Source of the DNA: Paenibacillus qinlingensis
Lineage (GTDB): Bacteria; Bacillota; Bacilli; Paenibacillales; NBRC-103111
Length of the DNA stretch: 64,000 nucleotides
Assembly: GCF_013204845.1 (NCBI RefSeq)
Contig: NZ_JABMKY010000002.1
Coordinates: 372,001-436,000, forward strand
Direction: 5' to 3'
The stretch's first letter is position 1. Each line of letters opens with the position of its first letter. Under the pieces are notes generated by a model. That model saw only the letters and a program-made list of their open reading frames with translations. It was not told where the DNA came from and did not search any database. The translations under genes were made by a program, and so were the position numbers. Shown here piece by piece: positions 53,724 to 62,410 of the stretch.

Positions 53724-54411
53724 TGAATGTATATCCCACGCCCCATACTGTTTTGATTAATTTGTTTTTATTGCTATCTTCACCGAGTTTTTTGCGCAGT
53801 GTGCGAATATGTACCATGACTGTGTTACCACTTTCATAGTAGGCTTCCCCCCATACATGTCCAAAAATATGTTCGGCACTGAACACTTTCTTTGGGTGAC
53901 TCGCTAAAAGGTAAAGAATATCAAATTCTTTCGGTGTAAGCTCGACTTTTTCTCCATAGAGAAGAACGGACCTTTGATCCGCATCGATCGTCACGCCTCC
54001 CACGTCCAACACAGGGCTGCTCGCTGCTGCCGGCTGGCTCAATTGAATAGACCGCCGCAGCTGAGCATTCACCCGAGCGACTAACTCCATAGGGTTGAAC
54101 GGTTTCGTCATATAATCGACGGCCCCCATAACTAACCCCGTAATTTTATCCAAATCAGAGGATTTGGCACTCAGAAATATGATCGGTAAGGGATACCGCT
54201 CACGTATTTGACGCGTCACTTCATAGCCATCCATCTTCGGCATCATAATATCCAGAATCGCCAGGTCAATGGCGTGAGATTCAATGGCTTGAATCGCTTC
54301 TTTTCCATCGGAAACTTTAATCAGGTGATAGCCTTCTTTTTCTAAATGTAACGCAACCAAATCAGCGATCTCCGCCTCATCATCTGCGATTAATATCGTC
54401 GTTCGTTTCAT
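53716..54411 (-). CDS. vanR: VanR-like OmpR-family response regulator
   Basis: 231 residues from the ATG at 54411 (GAGGAG 10 bases upstream); this equals the length of VanR. Receiver 1-118 with Asp54 in AILDIMMPKMDG and Lys in DYMTKPFNP; C-terminal OmpR winged helix (LTPKEFDILYLLASHPKKVFS, VMVHIRTLRKKLGED). Probably controls vanYZ-like genes downstream in response to cell-wall stress. Confidence 0.9.
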   Translation of the reverse strand: MKRTTILIADDEAEIADLVALHLEKEGYHLIKVSDGKEAIQAIESHAIDLAILDIMMPKMDGYEVTRQIRERYPLPIIFLSAKSSDLDKITGLVMGAVDYMTKPFNPMELVARVNAQLRRSIQLSQPAAASSPVLDVGGVTIDADQRSVLLYGEKVELTPKEFDILYLLASHPKKVFSAEHIFGHVWGEAYYESGNTVMVHIRTLRKKLGEDSNKNKLIKTVWGVGYTFNG

Positions 54412-54584
54412 CCTTATCGCGCTCCTCATAAATCTTGTCCTGCTCTCGCTTACAATTCATTCCTATTATAACCGATTCAAACAAAAACAGCTTATATGCG
54501 GTACCGTATCTTCTAGGCGTGAAATGGAAAATATATACGAATTGATACTGGTTAACTCGATTCGTACATAAGGAGGATGCTTTT

Positions 54585-55778
54585 ATCAGGAAAATAAGCG
54601 ACAATAAAGATCCCAAACTTGTCTTTCGTCACGTTTTTTTGGCTGCTGGGTTTGGCTGGTTATTTGATGCCATGGATGTCGGTTTGTTATCTTTTATCCT
54701 TGTTGCACTTCGCAAAGAGTGGGCGCTCACGGCCCAAGAGGCGGGGCTTCTCGGTTCGGTCAATCTGATTGGCATGACGATCGGAGCAGCACTTGGCGGA
54801 TACCTCGCGGATAAGATCGGGCGTCGTCCAGTGTTTTTAATGACCTTAGTATGTTTTGGTGTTTTCAGTTTTGGCAGCGCGTTTGCAAGCGGATTAGGGA
54901 GTATGCTCATCCTTCGTTTCTTGATGGGGCTCGGGCTCGGCGCTGAGCTTCCTGTCGCTTCTACACTTGTTAATGAGTTCGCGCCACCCGATAAAAAAGG
55001 GCGAATTGTTGTATTGCTGGAGAGTTTCTGGGCTGCAGGCTGGATACTAGCGGCTATCCTCGCTTACTTTGTGATTCCTCCATTCGGATGGCGAACAGCT
55101 GTAATGATTGGTGCAATCCCTGTTTTGTTTGCTTTCTGGGTCCGGCGAGCGGTCCCGGAGTCTCCACAGTTCGGTAATCATCGTGGAAGGCCGATTAAAT
55201 TAAGTGAGTTATTCACCACTTATAAAAGGGAGACTATTGCGCTTTGGGCAGTCTGGTTCGCTATTGCATTTTCCTATTACGGGATGTTTCTTTGGCTGCC
55301 TTCCATTTTGGTCGAGAAAGGTTTCTCGATGATTCAAAGTTTTCGTTATGTGCTTCTGATGACACTAGCACAACTACCTGGTTATTTTACAGCGGCTTAC
55401 TTCGTGGAGAAATGGGGGCGTAAGCCGACTTTATCCGTTTTTCTTGTTCTTTCCGGGGGGATGTCATTGGGTTTTGGGTTAAGTAACAGCATTTCCATGC
55501 TCCTATTAACCGGCTCGTTATTGTCCTTTTTTAATTTAGGTGCTTGGGGAGCACTATACGCATACACACCTGAAAATTATCCGACAGAAATCAGAGCAGT
55601 TGGAACAGGCTTTGCCGCCAGCTTCGGCAGGATAGGTAGTGTGATTGCCCCCTTTTTAGTAGGCGCAATGGTACAAAAGGACATTGGCCACACTTGGATA
55701 TTTGGCATGTTTACGGTCGTTATTATAATAGGTACAGGGATGCTTCTTCTATTCGGCAAAGAAACCAAGGTACGATGA
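54585..55778 (+). CDS. MFS transporter with an unusual start
   Basis: About 397 residues if translation begins at the ATC at 54585, or 379 from the first standard codon (TTG 54639). Twelve helices; MFS motif A GGYLADKIGRRPVFLM and PESPQF, and the opening RHVFLAAGFGWLFDAMDVGLLSF, all resemble the sugar / aromatic-acid carrier group. The strong AAGGAGG (54570-54576) is 8 bases before the ATC, while the TTG lies inside the first helix with no ribosome site. ATC (or ATA 54594) initiation, or a sequence error near the A-run at 54591, would explain this. Confidence 0.85.
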   Translation: MRKISDNKDPKLVFRHVFLAAGFGWLFDAMDVGLLSFILVALRKEWALTAQEAGLLGSVNLIGMTIGAALGGYLADKIGRRPVFLMTLVCFGVFSFGSAFASGLGSMLILRFLMGLGLGAELPVASTLVNEFAPPDKKGRIVVLLESFWAAGWILAAILAYFVIPPFGWRTAVMIGAIPVLFAFWVRRAVPESPQFGNHRGRPIKLSELFTTYKRETIALWAVWFAIAFSYYGMFLWLPSILVEKGFSMIQSFRYVLLMTLAQLPGYFTAAYFVEKWGRKPTLSVFLVLSGGMSLGFGLSNSISMLLLTGSLLSFFNLGAWGALYAYTPENYPTEIRAVGTGFAASFGRIGSVIAPFLVGAMVQKDIGHTWIFGMFTVVIIIGTGMLLLFGKETKVR

Positions 55779-55872
55779 GTCCAGACACTCCTGCTCAGAT
55801 GGCTTCTTAAACTGCATACAAGATGTAATGGAGGGAATACTTGGAGAGAATCTGCTGAGAAGGAGAACGTGA

Positions 55873-56973
55873 ATGGAGTCGACTGAAAAAATATCGGGAC
55901 ATCAGTTATGTTTATTAGTTTTTTCCTTTATAGCACCCACACTCATTCTTGTTGTCCCTTCTCTCATGGAGAAAATATCTCGTCAAGATGCGTGGATGAC
56001 GATTTTTCCTTCTTATTTGATCGGAGCCCTTCAAGTATGGATCATGATCGTTTTAGCGAAACGGTTTCCAGGTCAAACAATCATCCAATACAGTTCTCAG
56101 ATTTTAGGTAAATTCCTCGGAAAATTACTAGGTTGTTATTTGCTATATTACTGGATTAATTTTGATTTCATTATTCTCAACCAACATATACAGTTCATCA
56201 ACAGCATTTTTCTCATGAGAACGCCATCGGTCGTTGTTAGTCTAACGTTGGCCATTTTATGCGCAATTGCCGTCTATATGGGCATTGAATCTATCGCAAG
56301 GTGTAATGAATATCTATCCTTACTTATCTTTGTTTTACTGATTCCACTCTTGCTGCTTATGCTAGCAGTATCGGATCCCCAATTACTCCGTCCCATGTTA
56401 AGTAAAGGGGTTCTCCCCGTTCTCCAAGCGTCTATTTTCCCTATTGCTTACTTGGGTCAATTCATGATTTTAGGCTGGTTCTTTCCATTCTTGAGTCAAC
56501 CGAAGAAAGCAGCCAAAGCTTCGTTTATCTCATTGTCCATTATTTCTGGTCTTTTCTGCATCACAATTTTACCTCTTATCATGATCTTCGGTCCGTTAAC
56601 GAGAAAATTGGCTTTTCCAGTATTGAGCGTTATTCAGTATATTGGTATTAAAGGAAGCTTTGAGCGCTTAGAAGCAGTTGCGGTAGCGATTTGGGTTATG
56701 GGTTGCTTTGTAAAAGTATCCCTTACCTTCTTTATTATTTGTCTAACGATTGCCCATCTTTTTGAATTAAAAAGTTATCGGACCTTTATCGTACCCGTCA
56801 TGTTGTTATCTGTGATTGGATCCGTTTTCGTATTCGAAAATTATTCCACCGATTTGAACAGTTATCTTAGAAATACATACCCGAGTTTCGCTTTTTCTAC
56901 CCATTTATTAATACCACTTGCGCTTCTTCTGATTGATACGATAAAGAGGCACTGGAAGAAGTCAGTGCCTTAA
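55873..56973 (+). CDS. GerAB-family germination permease, second locus
   Basis: 366 residues, about ten helices, spore germination permease family (ISGHQLCLLVFSFIAPTLILVVP; YLLYYWINFDFIILNQHIQFINSIFLMRTP). GAAGGAG precedes the ATG. It is on the plus strand, tail-to-tail with the gerAA-gerAC genes of the same locus (3 bp from the small gene's stop), instead of in their operon. Confidence 0.92.
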   Translation: MESTEKISGHQLCLLVFSFIAPTLILVVPSLMEKISRQDAWMTIFPSYLIGALQVWIMIVLAKRFPGQTIIQYSSQILGKFLGKLLGCYLLYYWINFDFIILNQHIQFINSIFLMRTPSVVVSLTLAILCAIAVYMGIESIARCNEYLSLLIFVLLIPLLLLMLAVSDPQLLRPMLSKGVLPVLQASIFPIAYLGQFMILGWFFPFLSQPKKAAKASFISLSIISGLFCITILPLIMIFGPLTRKLAFPVLSVIQYIGIKGSFERLEAVAVAIWVMGCFVKVSLTFFIICLTIAHLFELKSYRTFIVPVMLLSVIGSVFVFENYSTDLNSYLRNTYPSFAFSTHLLIPLALLLIDTIKRHWKKSVP

Positions 56974-56976
56974 GTG

Positions 56977-57207
56977 TCATTGCTGTAAGATGATTTTTCC
57001 GAAGTGCTCAAACATAAGTCTGGCTAGAACCGTTGAGCTTGGAACATGAATATGGGCAATGACCAAAGAGCCCAGAATTGCACAAACACCCATCAAACAA
57101 CTATAGATGACGGCCTCTTTAGGCTGTTTTTTATTGAAATAATACCGAGTTTTATAGAAGGACCAACTCAACATTACAATAACATAAACTGCGATCTGTA
57201 CAATCAT
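56977..57207 (-). CDS. Small membrane protein of the second ger locus
   Basis: 76 residues, two helices (about 3-15 and 34-52). TAGGAG is 8 bases before the ATG. It follows gerAC by 10 bp. Its position suggests a small accessory subunit of the receptor, comparable in place to the short D subunits of some Bacillus ger operons, though those differ in sequence as far as I can judge. Confidence 0.75.
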   Translation of the reverse strand: MIVQIAVYVIVMLSWSFYKTRYYFNKKQPKEAVIYSCLMGVCAILGSLVIAHIHVPSSTVLARLMFEHFGKIILQQ

Positions 57208-57217
57208 CCTGAATCTC

Positions 57218-58366
57218 CTATTCTCGTAATTCGAAGGTTGAATGTATCATCCCCGCTCCGTGTACTCTCAAGTTAACTTCAATCGATATGTCTACCTCAG
57301 GAAACCGCATATCCCATTGATCTTTCAACCTGCTCCACTCATCAGGGTAATTCTTATATATTTCTTGACCAAAACCCACGCTATCTACTTTAAACTCTTT
57401 TTGAATTTTAAAAATAAATTCTTGTACTTGCTTTTTGGCTGCATCTTCCAAGGCTTTTTGGATGAGTTGAAAATTAGCCGGTTCGTTAATATCCAATGCC
57501 GTATTGTTCTCAAGTAAACTTCCTTGACCATCTAATTGAATCTTAAATTGAACAGAATCTTGTTGAATCTGTGTAATAATTTTACGGTCAACATGGTTTA
57601 GTATCATGCCCACTTGCCCATTTCCTTTCGGTAATTTAGCCGTGAGGTAACCAAACCTCAGCTTGCCAGTCACCCACATCTGGCCTAATGTTTCTTTTTC
57701 ATCAAGTATTCCGGAAAGTTTGAGATCTTTAAACACAGCTGTACCCGCGACCCTGAAAATTTGCTTTTCCGGGTCATTAGAGCGGAGTTCGGGCTCAACA
57801 ACCCCTACAACGGGATTAGCCCCTTCACTTCCATATAAAATATAAAAATCGCGCAAGGTGACAGCTACATCTTCTCCCGAAACTTCCATTCCCCTTACTG
57901 CTTCAATAGGAACTGGCTTTAAAGGAGATTTTAACTGCAAAATACTCCTCGCTTCTCCCCCTTTTACAACCATTAGATAAGTTTTCAAGCGATTCCTAGG
58001 GTCATGAGTAAAAATATCCAGCGCATTGTCAATGCCGTGTTTAGCCAACTTTTCACTCAGAAACACAACGCTGCGATGAGAGTAAAACAAATGGCGTGAG
58101 CTTTTCTTTTGGAGTTTTTGATGAATCTCATTTCCATTCTCCCCTTCAACAGCTATAACGTATGATTTGCTGCTCTCCCCACCACTCTTTCCTCCTTCCG
58201 TAGATGAAGGTATGGCGATTTGAAGGGTACATAAAATATGTCCATCGTCTGTCAGATCTAAGGCAGTTCCCATAACAAAGGCAAGATCATTAATTTCTGT
58301 CCGATCCCAACACCCGCTAAGAAGGACGCATACGACAAGATGAATGACAAATTTTAATGATCTCAT
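57218..58366 (-). CDS. Ger(x)C lipoprotein, second locus
   Basis: 382 residues from the ATG at 58366, whose ATGA overlaps the gerAA stop; the longer frame to 58393 is inside gerAA. Lipobox LLSGC (Cys19) followed by WDRTEINDLAFVMGTALDL. The rest matches the Ger(x)C family (FYSHRSVVFLSEKLAKHG). Confidence 0.94.
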   Translation of the reverse strand: MRSLKFVIHLVVCVLLSGCWDRTEINDLAFVMGTALDLTDDGHILCTLQIAIPSSTEGGKSGGESSKSYVIAVEGENGNEIHQKLQKKSSRHLFYSHRSVVFLSEKLAKHGIDNALDIFTHDPRNRLKTYLMVVKGGEARSILQLKSPLKPVPIEAVRGMEVSGEDVAVTLRDFYILYGSEGANPVVGVVEPELRSNDPEKQIFRVAGTAVFKDLKLSGILDEKETLGQMWVTGKLRFGYLTAKLPKGNGQVGMILNHVDRKIITQIQQDSVQFKIQLDGQGSLLENNTALDINEPANFQLIQKALEDAAKKQVQEFIFKIQKEFKVDSVGFGQEIYKNYPDEWSRLKDQWDMRFPEVDISIEVNLRVHGAGMIHSTFELRE

Positions 58367-59871
58367 TTGCTCCCCCACGAACGTTTCGCCCAAATGGGAA
58401 TCCGAATCAGAACATCCTTTAATGCAGCAACCTTGAACGGAGCAATTGGCGAGAAATATAGAACCCCGAATGATCGTAAAGAGGTCACGTGCAACATGAT
58501 GCCGAGAAATCCTAGAACAATCCCATATAGGCCTAAACTTCCAGCTAAAAACAACATAGGGAACCGGAGTAATCGAATGCCATTAGCAAAGCTGTATCGC
58601 GGAATCGTAAAAGCAGCAATGCCTGTGATAGATACAATAATAACTACGGGAGCAGATATTAACCCAGCTTGAACGGCAGATTGACCGATGACTAAGCCAC
58701 CAACGATACTTATGGTTGGTCCGATCTGTTTCGGCAGACGAATTCCTGCTTCTCGCAAGGCTTCGAATATGATTTCCATTAATAAGGCTTCAATCATCGC
58801 CGGAAAGGGAACCGCTTCCCTTGAGGCAGCAATACTCAGCACAAGATTTGTGGGTATCATCTCTTGATGGAAGGTCGTTATCGCTACATACAGAGGTGGA
58901 GCAAATATAGCAAAATGGATAAACAGCAATCGGATCCACCGAAAAAAAGTAGCGACTGGCCATCGAACATAGTAATCTTCACTTGCCTGAAGTCCTGTCC
59001 AGAAAGTCATCGGAACAATAAGGACAAATGGCGACGTGTCTACAAGAATAGCTACTTTACCTTCAAGCAATTCAGCAGCCACAACATCTGGACGTTCCGT
59101 GTTATGAACTTGGGGAAATGGTGAATACGGTTGATCCTCAATACACTCTTCGATATACGCAGAATCGAGTACGCCGTCCAATTTAATTGGCTTTAATCGT
59201 GCTCTAACTTCTTCAACTATAGAGTCCAACGCGATACCTTTTAGGTAGGTAATCGCAATTTTAGTTTGGGTATGTTCCCCTAGAATTAAATACTCAACTT
59301 TTAATTTTGGAGTTTTGAGTCGGGACCGTATCAAACTAATGTTTGTAGAAATCTTTTCGATGAAACCGTCCCTTGGACCGCGAATGACTGGCTCGGATGA
59401 CGCTTCCTCAATACTTCTCTTGGATGAAGCGGGAAGGCAAACCATCATGACATTGCTTGTGCCTGCCATTAGTATTGCGGCATGTCCCTCTAGGACGTTA
59501 TGAATGGCATCCGAAACTTTGGTAGAGCTCGTTGTGTTTCCTATGGAGATTAACTCGTCTTCTAGATCTCCTGGTTCCGTCGGAACCTGATCCCTTGTTA
59601 CACTAATTAGCATGGGTTTAATGACATGCTCTTCAAGCATATTCGTATCAATCAAGTTATCAATATAAACAATAAGCCATTGCTTTTTTTGGTTAATTTC
59701 TACCTTACGGTATACAAGATCGGAACAATCCTGAAAAACCTCTTTTAATATCTTTTCGTTGTGCTCTATATCGGTTGAAAACTCATTATCATTGTTTTCG
59801 TTCAGGCTAATGGTTTTCATTTTATCAAGATTTCCGGTTATTTTGACTTTTCCTCTTTTAAACCATCTCAT
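58363..59871 (-). CDS. GerAA-family germination protein, second locus
   Basis: 502 residues. Conserved RGPRDGFIEKISTNISLIR and PQVHNTERPDVVA in the N-terminal half; C-terminal helices with EAVPFPAMIEALLMEIIFEALREAGIRLPKQIG. The basic N-terminus (MRWFKRGKVKITG) is an extension relative to the first locus. AGGAGG precedes the ATG. No confident sigma-G promoter could be assigned upstream. Confidence 0.94.
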   Translation of the reverse strand: MRWFKRGKVKITGNLDKMKTISLNENNDNEFSTDIEHNEKILKEVFQDCSDLVYRKVEINQKKQWLIVYIDNLIDTNMLEEHVIKPMLISVTRDQVPTEPGDLEDELISIGNTTSSTKVSDAIHNVLEGHAAILMAGTSNVMMVCLPASSKRSIEEASSEPVIRGPRDGFIEKISTNISLIRSRLKTPKLKVEYLILGEHTQTKIAITYLKGIALDSIVEEVRARLKPIKLDGVLDSAYIEECIEDQPYSPFPQVHNTERPDVVAAELLEGKVAILVDTSPFVLIVPMTFWTGLQASEDYYVRWPVATFFRWIRLLFIHFAIFAPPLYVAITTFHQEMIPTNLVLSIAASREAVPFPAMIEALLMEIIFEALREAGIRLPKQIGPTISIVGGLVIGQSAVQAGLISAPVVIIVSITGIAAFTIPRYSFANGIRLLRFPMLFLAGSLGLYGIVLGFLGIMLHVTSLRSFGVLYFSPIAPFKVAALKDVLIRIPIWAKRSWGSK

Positions 59872-59972
59872 GAAAGATCCTCCTGATTGCTACAATCACT
59901 GTTATTCTCCCAAAAAAAGTAACATAAATGACAAGAACATTATCCCATTCCGGTTTAACTTCTTGGGAAATA

Positions 59973-60007
59973 TAAAAAAGCCGTCCTGTAGTTTCACAGG
60001 GCGGCTT
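59973..60007 (-). terminator. Terminator of the NmrA-like gene
   Basis: AAGCCG-CCTGT arms (one mismatch) with a 6-base loop; TTTTTT follows on the minus strand. Confidence 0.85.
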
Positions 60008-60049
60008 GAAAATGATGATGGATACAACGTGCATATCTGTTTTCCTTAA

Positions 60050-60811
60050 TTATTTCTGCGTGACAGCGCGATTGAGCCAATCATGAAAGTGTGTCGTTGT
60101 GATTCGTGCGCTGCTGTCAGTAGGAACGAGAGATTGATCATTCACTTCTACTGAACCGAAGTAGAGTGCATTCTCATCTGTGATCACCTGACGTGCATCT
60201 TGATTGGCAGCCAAGAATTGTCGAACAAGTTCGTCCAGGGCAATTTGATCTGGACCTGCTACGTCCACAATGCCATTCACTGGTGCACCAAGGGCGAAAT
60301 CAACCAACACAGCCGCGATATCATCCGAAACAATCGGCTGTGTAAGAGCGGAAGGTAACCGTACGGTATCCCCTTCCGTAGCCACATAGGCGATGCTGCC
60401 AATGAATTCAAAGAACTGCGTTGCGCGGACAATTGTATAAGGGATCGGGGATGCCTTGATTAGCTCTTCTTGCGCCATTTTAGCCCGGAAATATCCACTT
60501 TGGAGAAGACGTTCGGTACCAACGACTGATAATGCAACGTGATGACGCACACCCGCTACGGCTTCAGCAGCAAGAAGGTTCTTATTCGACGTCACGAAAA
60601 ATGCCATAACTGCCTCGTCTTCAAACGAAGGGGAATTCGTCACATCAACGACTACCTCTGCACCATGTAGTGCATCAGCAAGCCCTTCACCAGTGATCGT
60701 ATTGACGCCTAAAGAAGGTGATGCCGGGACTACCTCATACCCAAGCTCACGAAGGTTATTTACAAGTTTGGATCCAATTAGTCCACTTCCACCAATAACT
60801 ACAATTTTCAT
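60050..60811 (-). CDS. NmrA-like atypical SDR (NAD(P)-binding)
   Basis: 253 residues. Rossmann motif VIGGSGLIGSKLV (4-16), then VVVDVTNSPSFED and HVALSVVGTERLLQSGYFRAKMAQEELIKAS, typical of NmrA/YbjT-like atypical short-chain dehydrogenases (atypical because the YxxxK catalytic pair is replaced by YFRAK in another context). May be a redox sensor or quinone-type oxidoreductase. Single gene, no cofactor gene nearby. Confidence 0.88.
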   Translation of the reverse strand: MKIVVIGGSGLIGSKLVNNLRELGYEVVPASPSLGVNTITGEGLADALHGAEVVVDVTNSPSFEDEAVMAFFVTSNKNLLAAEAVAGVRHHVALSVVGTERLLQSGYFRAKMAQEELIKASPIPYTIVRATQFFEFIGSIAYVATEGDTVRLPSALTQPIVSDDIAAVLVDFALGAPVNGIVDVAGPDQIALDELVRQFLAANQDARQVITDENALYFGSVEVNDQSLVPTDSSARITTTHFHDWLNRAVTQK

Positions 60812-60962
60812 CTGAATTCCTCCTAGTTTATAGCCCTTATTTATGGGCTAGGGATGTCTAATCTAAGTACCTCTTTTTTGGTTGACATGTATAAGACAAT
60901 TGGCGTCTTCGAAGTGTGACAAATATGTATTGGTTATTTTCACCACATTGTTATACTTGAAC

Positions 60963-61344
60963 GTTCAAAAACTAGGCAGGAGATTCGTTGGATGCTCGGG
61001 ACGCGGACAAGGGACTTCGCGGCTCCGACGGTAGGTTTGGAGGAGGGCGTGAAAAAGCAAATTTGTATGAAATGAATTTATACAGTTAAATAAGAGAAAT
61101 TACCTCAGGATTTGGATTTAACTGTAAAACATGTAGTTGAAACTGCCGTTTTTGTTCAAATCGAATAAAATGGTCAAAATTAACTACAGGTTCTCCATCT
61201 GTTTCTTCGAAAAACTCAATATTTACCTGCATAAAATCCATCTATTTATCAGACGTACCGCATCCCATGCGCCTCCCGACGCGCGCTGCTCGGTCACACG
61301 TCGACTGTCAAGCCTCGTGTTCAAAAAGCCGTTGATTCGTTGAT
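60963..61344. repeat. Mosaic spacer with flanking direct repeats
   Basis: GTTCAAAAA followed by GATTCGTTGRAT occurs at 60963-60993 and again at 61319-61344. Between them are GC-rich ends and an AT-rich centre with a perfect inverted repeat TACAGTTAAAT/ATTTAACTGTA at 61081-61126. The 600-bp spacer between the two SDR genes has no credible coding region. It may be a degenerate mobile repeat. Confidence 0.5.
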
Positions 61345-61408
61345 TCTGTTTAACCTGATCATATGAAAAAGGAGCTGCTAGGAAGCAAGCCCCTCATTGT
61401 TAACTATA

Positions 61409-62182
61409 CTAGTCTTGACGGTAAATAGGCGCTCCAAATGGTGATGAACGCGCTCCCCCATCTACCGTAATTTCTGCTCCTTGCACAAATGAAGAGTCAT
61501 CAGAAGCAAGAAACAAGGCAACATTGGCAATTTCCTCTGGATCCCCCATACGATTAAGAGGGATTGTTCGTGCTTGTGTGGCTTCCAGTTTAGCGGTTTC
61601 TTCCGGAGTCGTCTTTTTCCAAATGGATGTGCGTGTTGCACCTGGTACCACCGTATTTACACGGATACCTCGTGGCGACAGTTCGGAAACGAAAACCCTC
61701 GCCATAGAACTGATCGCCCCTTTACTCGCCGCATATGCAGATCTTCCCGGGGCACCGTCAGTTGCACGCGTTGAGCCCGTCAAGATAACGGATGCTCCTT
61801 CCTTCAAATGAGGCAAAGCAGCTTGTACCGTAAAAAAGACCCCGGTTATATTCACTTGAAGTACTTCTTCGAAAACCGAAAGTTCAGTTCCTCCCAAAGG
61901 TGTTGGAGATGCAATTCCGGCATTCGCGTAAACTATGTCCAGACTGCCGAAGGTTGTGATTGTTTTGGCGACTGCTTTTTCCATACTTCCCGGATCAACA
62001 GCGTCCGCTTGAATTGCAAGAACGTTTGCGCCAAGTTCCTCAGCTACTGCGTTTAATGTCGTTTGATTGCGACCTGTAATCACAACCTTCGCACCTTCTG
62101 CAATAAATAGTTTTGTAGTTGTCAATCCGATTCCACTACTGCCACCTGTAATTAGAGCAACTTTACCATCTAGTTTTCCCAT
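61409..62182 (-). CDS. Short-chain dehydrogenase/reductase (classical SDR)
   Basis: 257 residues. Cofactor motif TGGSSGIGLTT (12-22), NAGIA, catalytic Ser in ILTGSTRATD, YAASKGA (Tyr and Lys) and the PGATRT exit; the C-terminal VTVDGGARSS tail is also typical. NADP/NAD-dependent oxidoreductase of unknown substrate. AAGGAG precedes the ATG. Confidence 0.93.
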   Translation of the reverse strand: MGKLDGKVALITGGSSGIGLTTTKLFIAEGAKVVITGRNQTTLNAVAEELGANVLAIQADAVDPGSMEKAVAKTITTFGSLDIVYANAGIASPTPLGGTELSVFEEVLQVNITGVFFTVQAALPHLKEGASVILTGSTRATDGAPGRSAYAASKGAISSMARVFVSELSPRGIRVNTVVPGATRTSIWKKTTPEETAKLEATQARTIPLNRMGDPEEIANVALFLASDDSSFVQGAEITVDGGARSSPFGAPIYRQD

Positions 62183-62330
62183 ATTCCTTCTCCTTTTATA
62201 TACGTTACAAGCAACATCAAGCCAACGATTATACTCCCCAATTCACTCGTATCTATAACCTATCCAATCTTCCTAAGATTTCTATATGTTTTGTTCTTTT
62301 ACAGTGTTCATTAACCGTTTTGATAAAACT

Positions 62331-62357
62331 AAAAAAAGCTGCACACGGCAGCTTTTT
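62331..62357. terminator. Terminator of the collagen-like gene
   Basis: AAAAAGCTGC/GCAGCTTTTT stem with T-runs on both strands, 54 bp after the collagen-like gene stop. Confidence 0.88.
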
Positions 62358-62410
62358 GGGGGAGTTCATAAGTCTAATAGAATCTAACATGATTTGCGAT
62401 AAGTTTGTTA

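Noticed and set aside
59860..59980. Sigma-G promoter for the second gerAA
   Set aside because: GAATG and CATTTAT are present on the minus strand but only 15 bp apart, too close to call.
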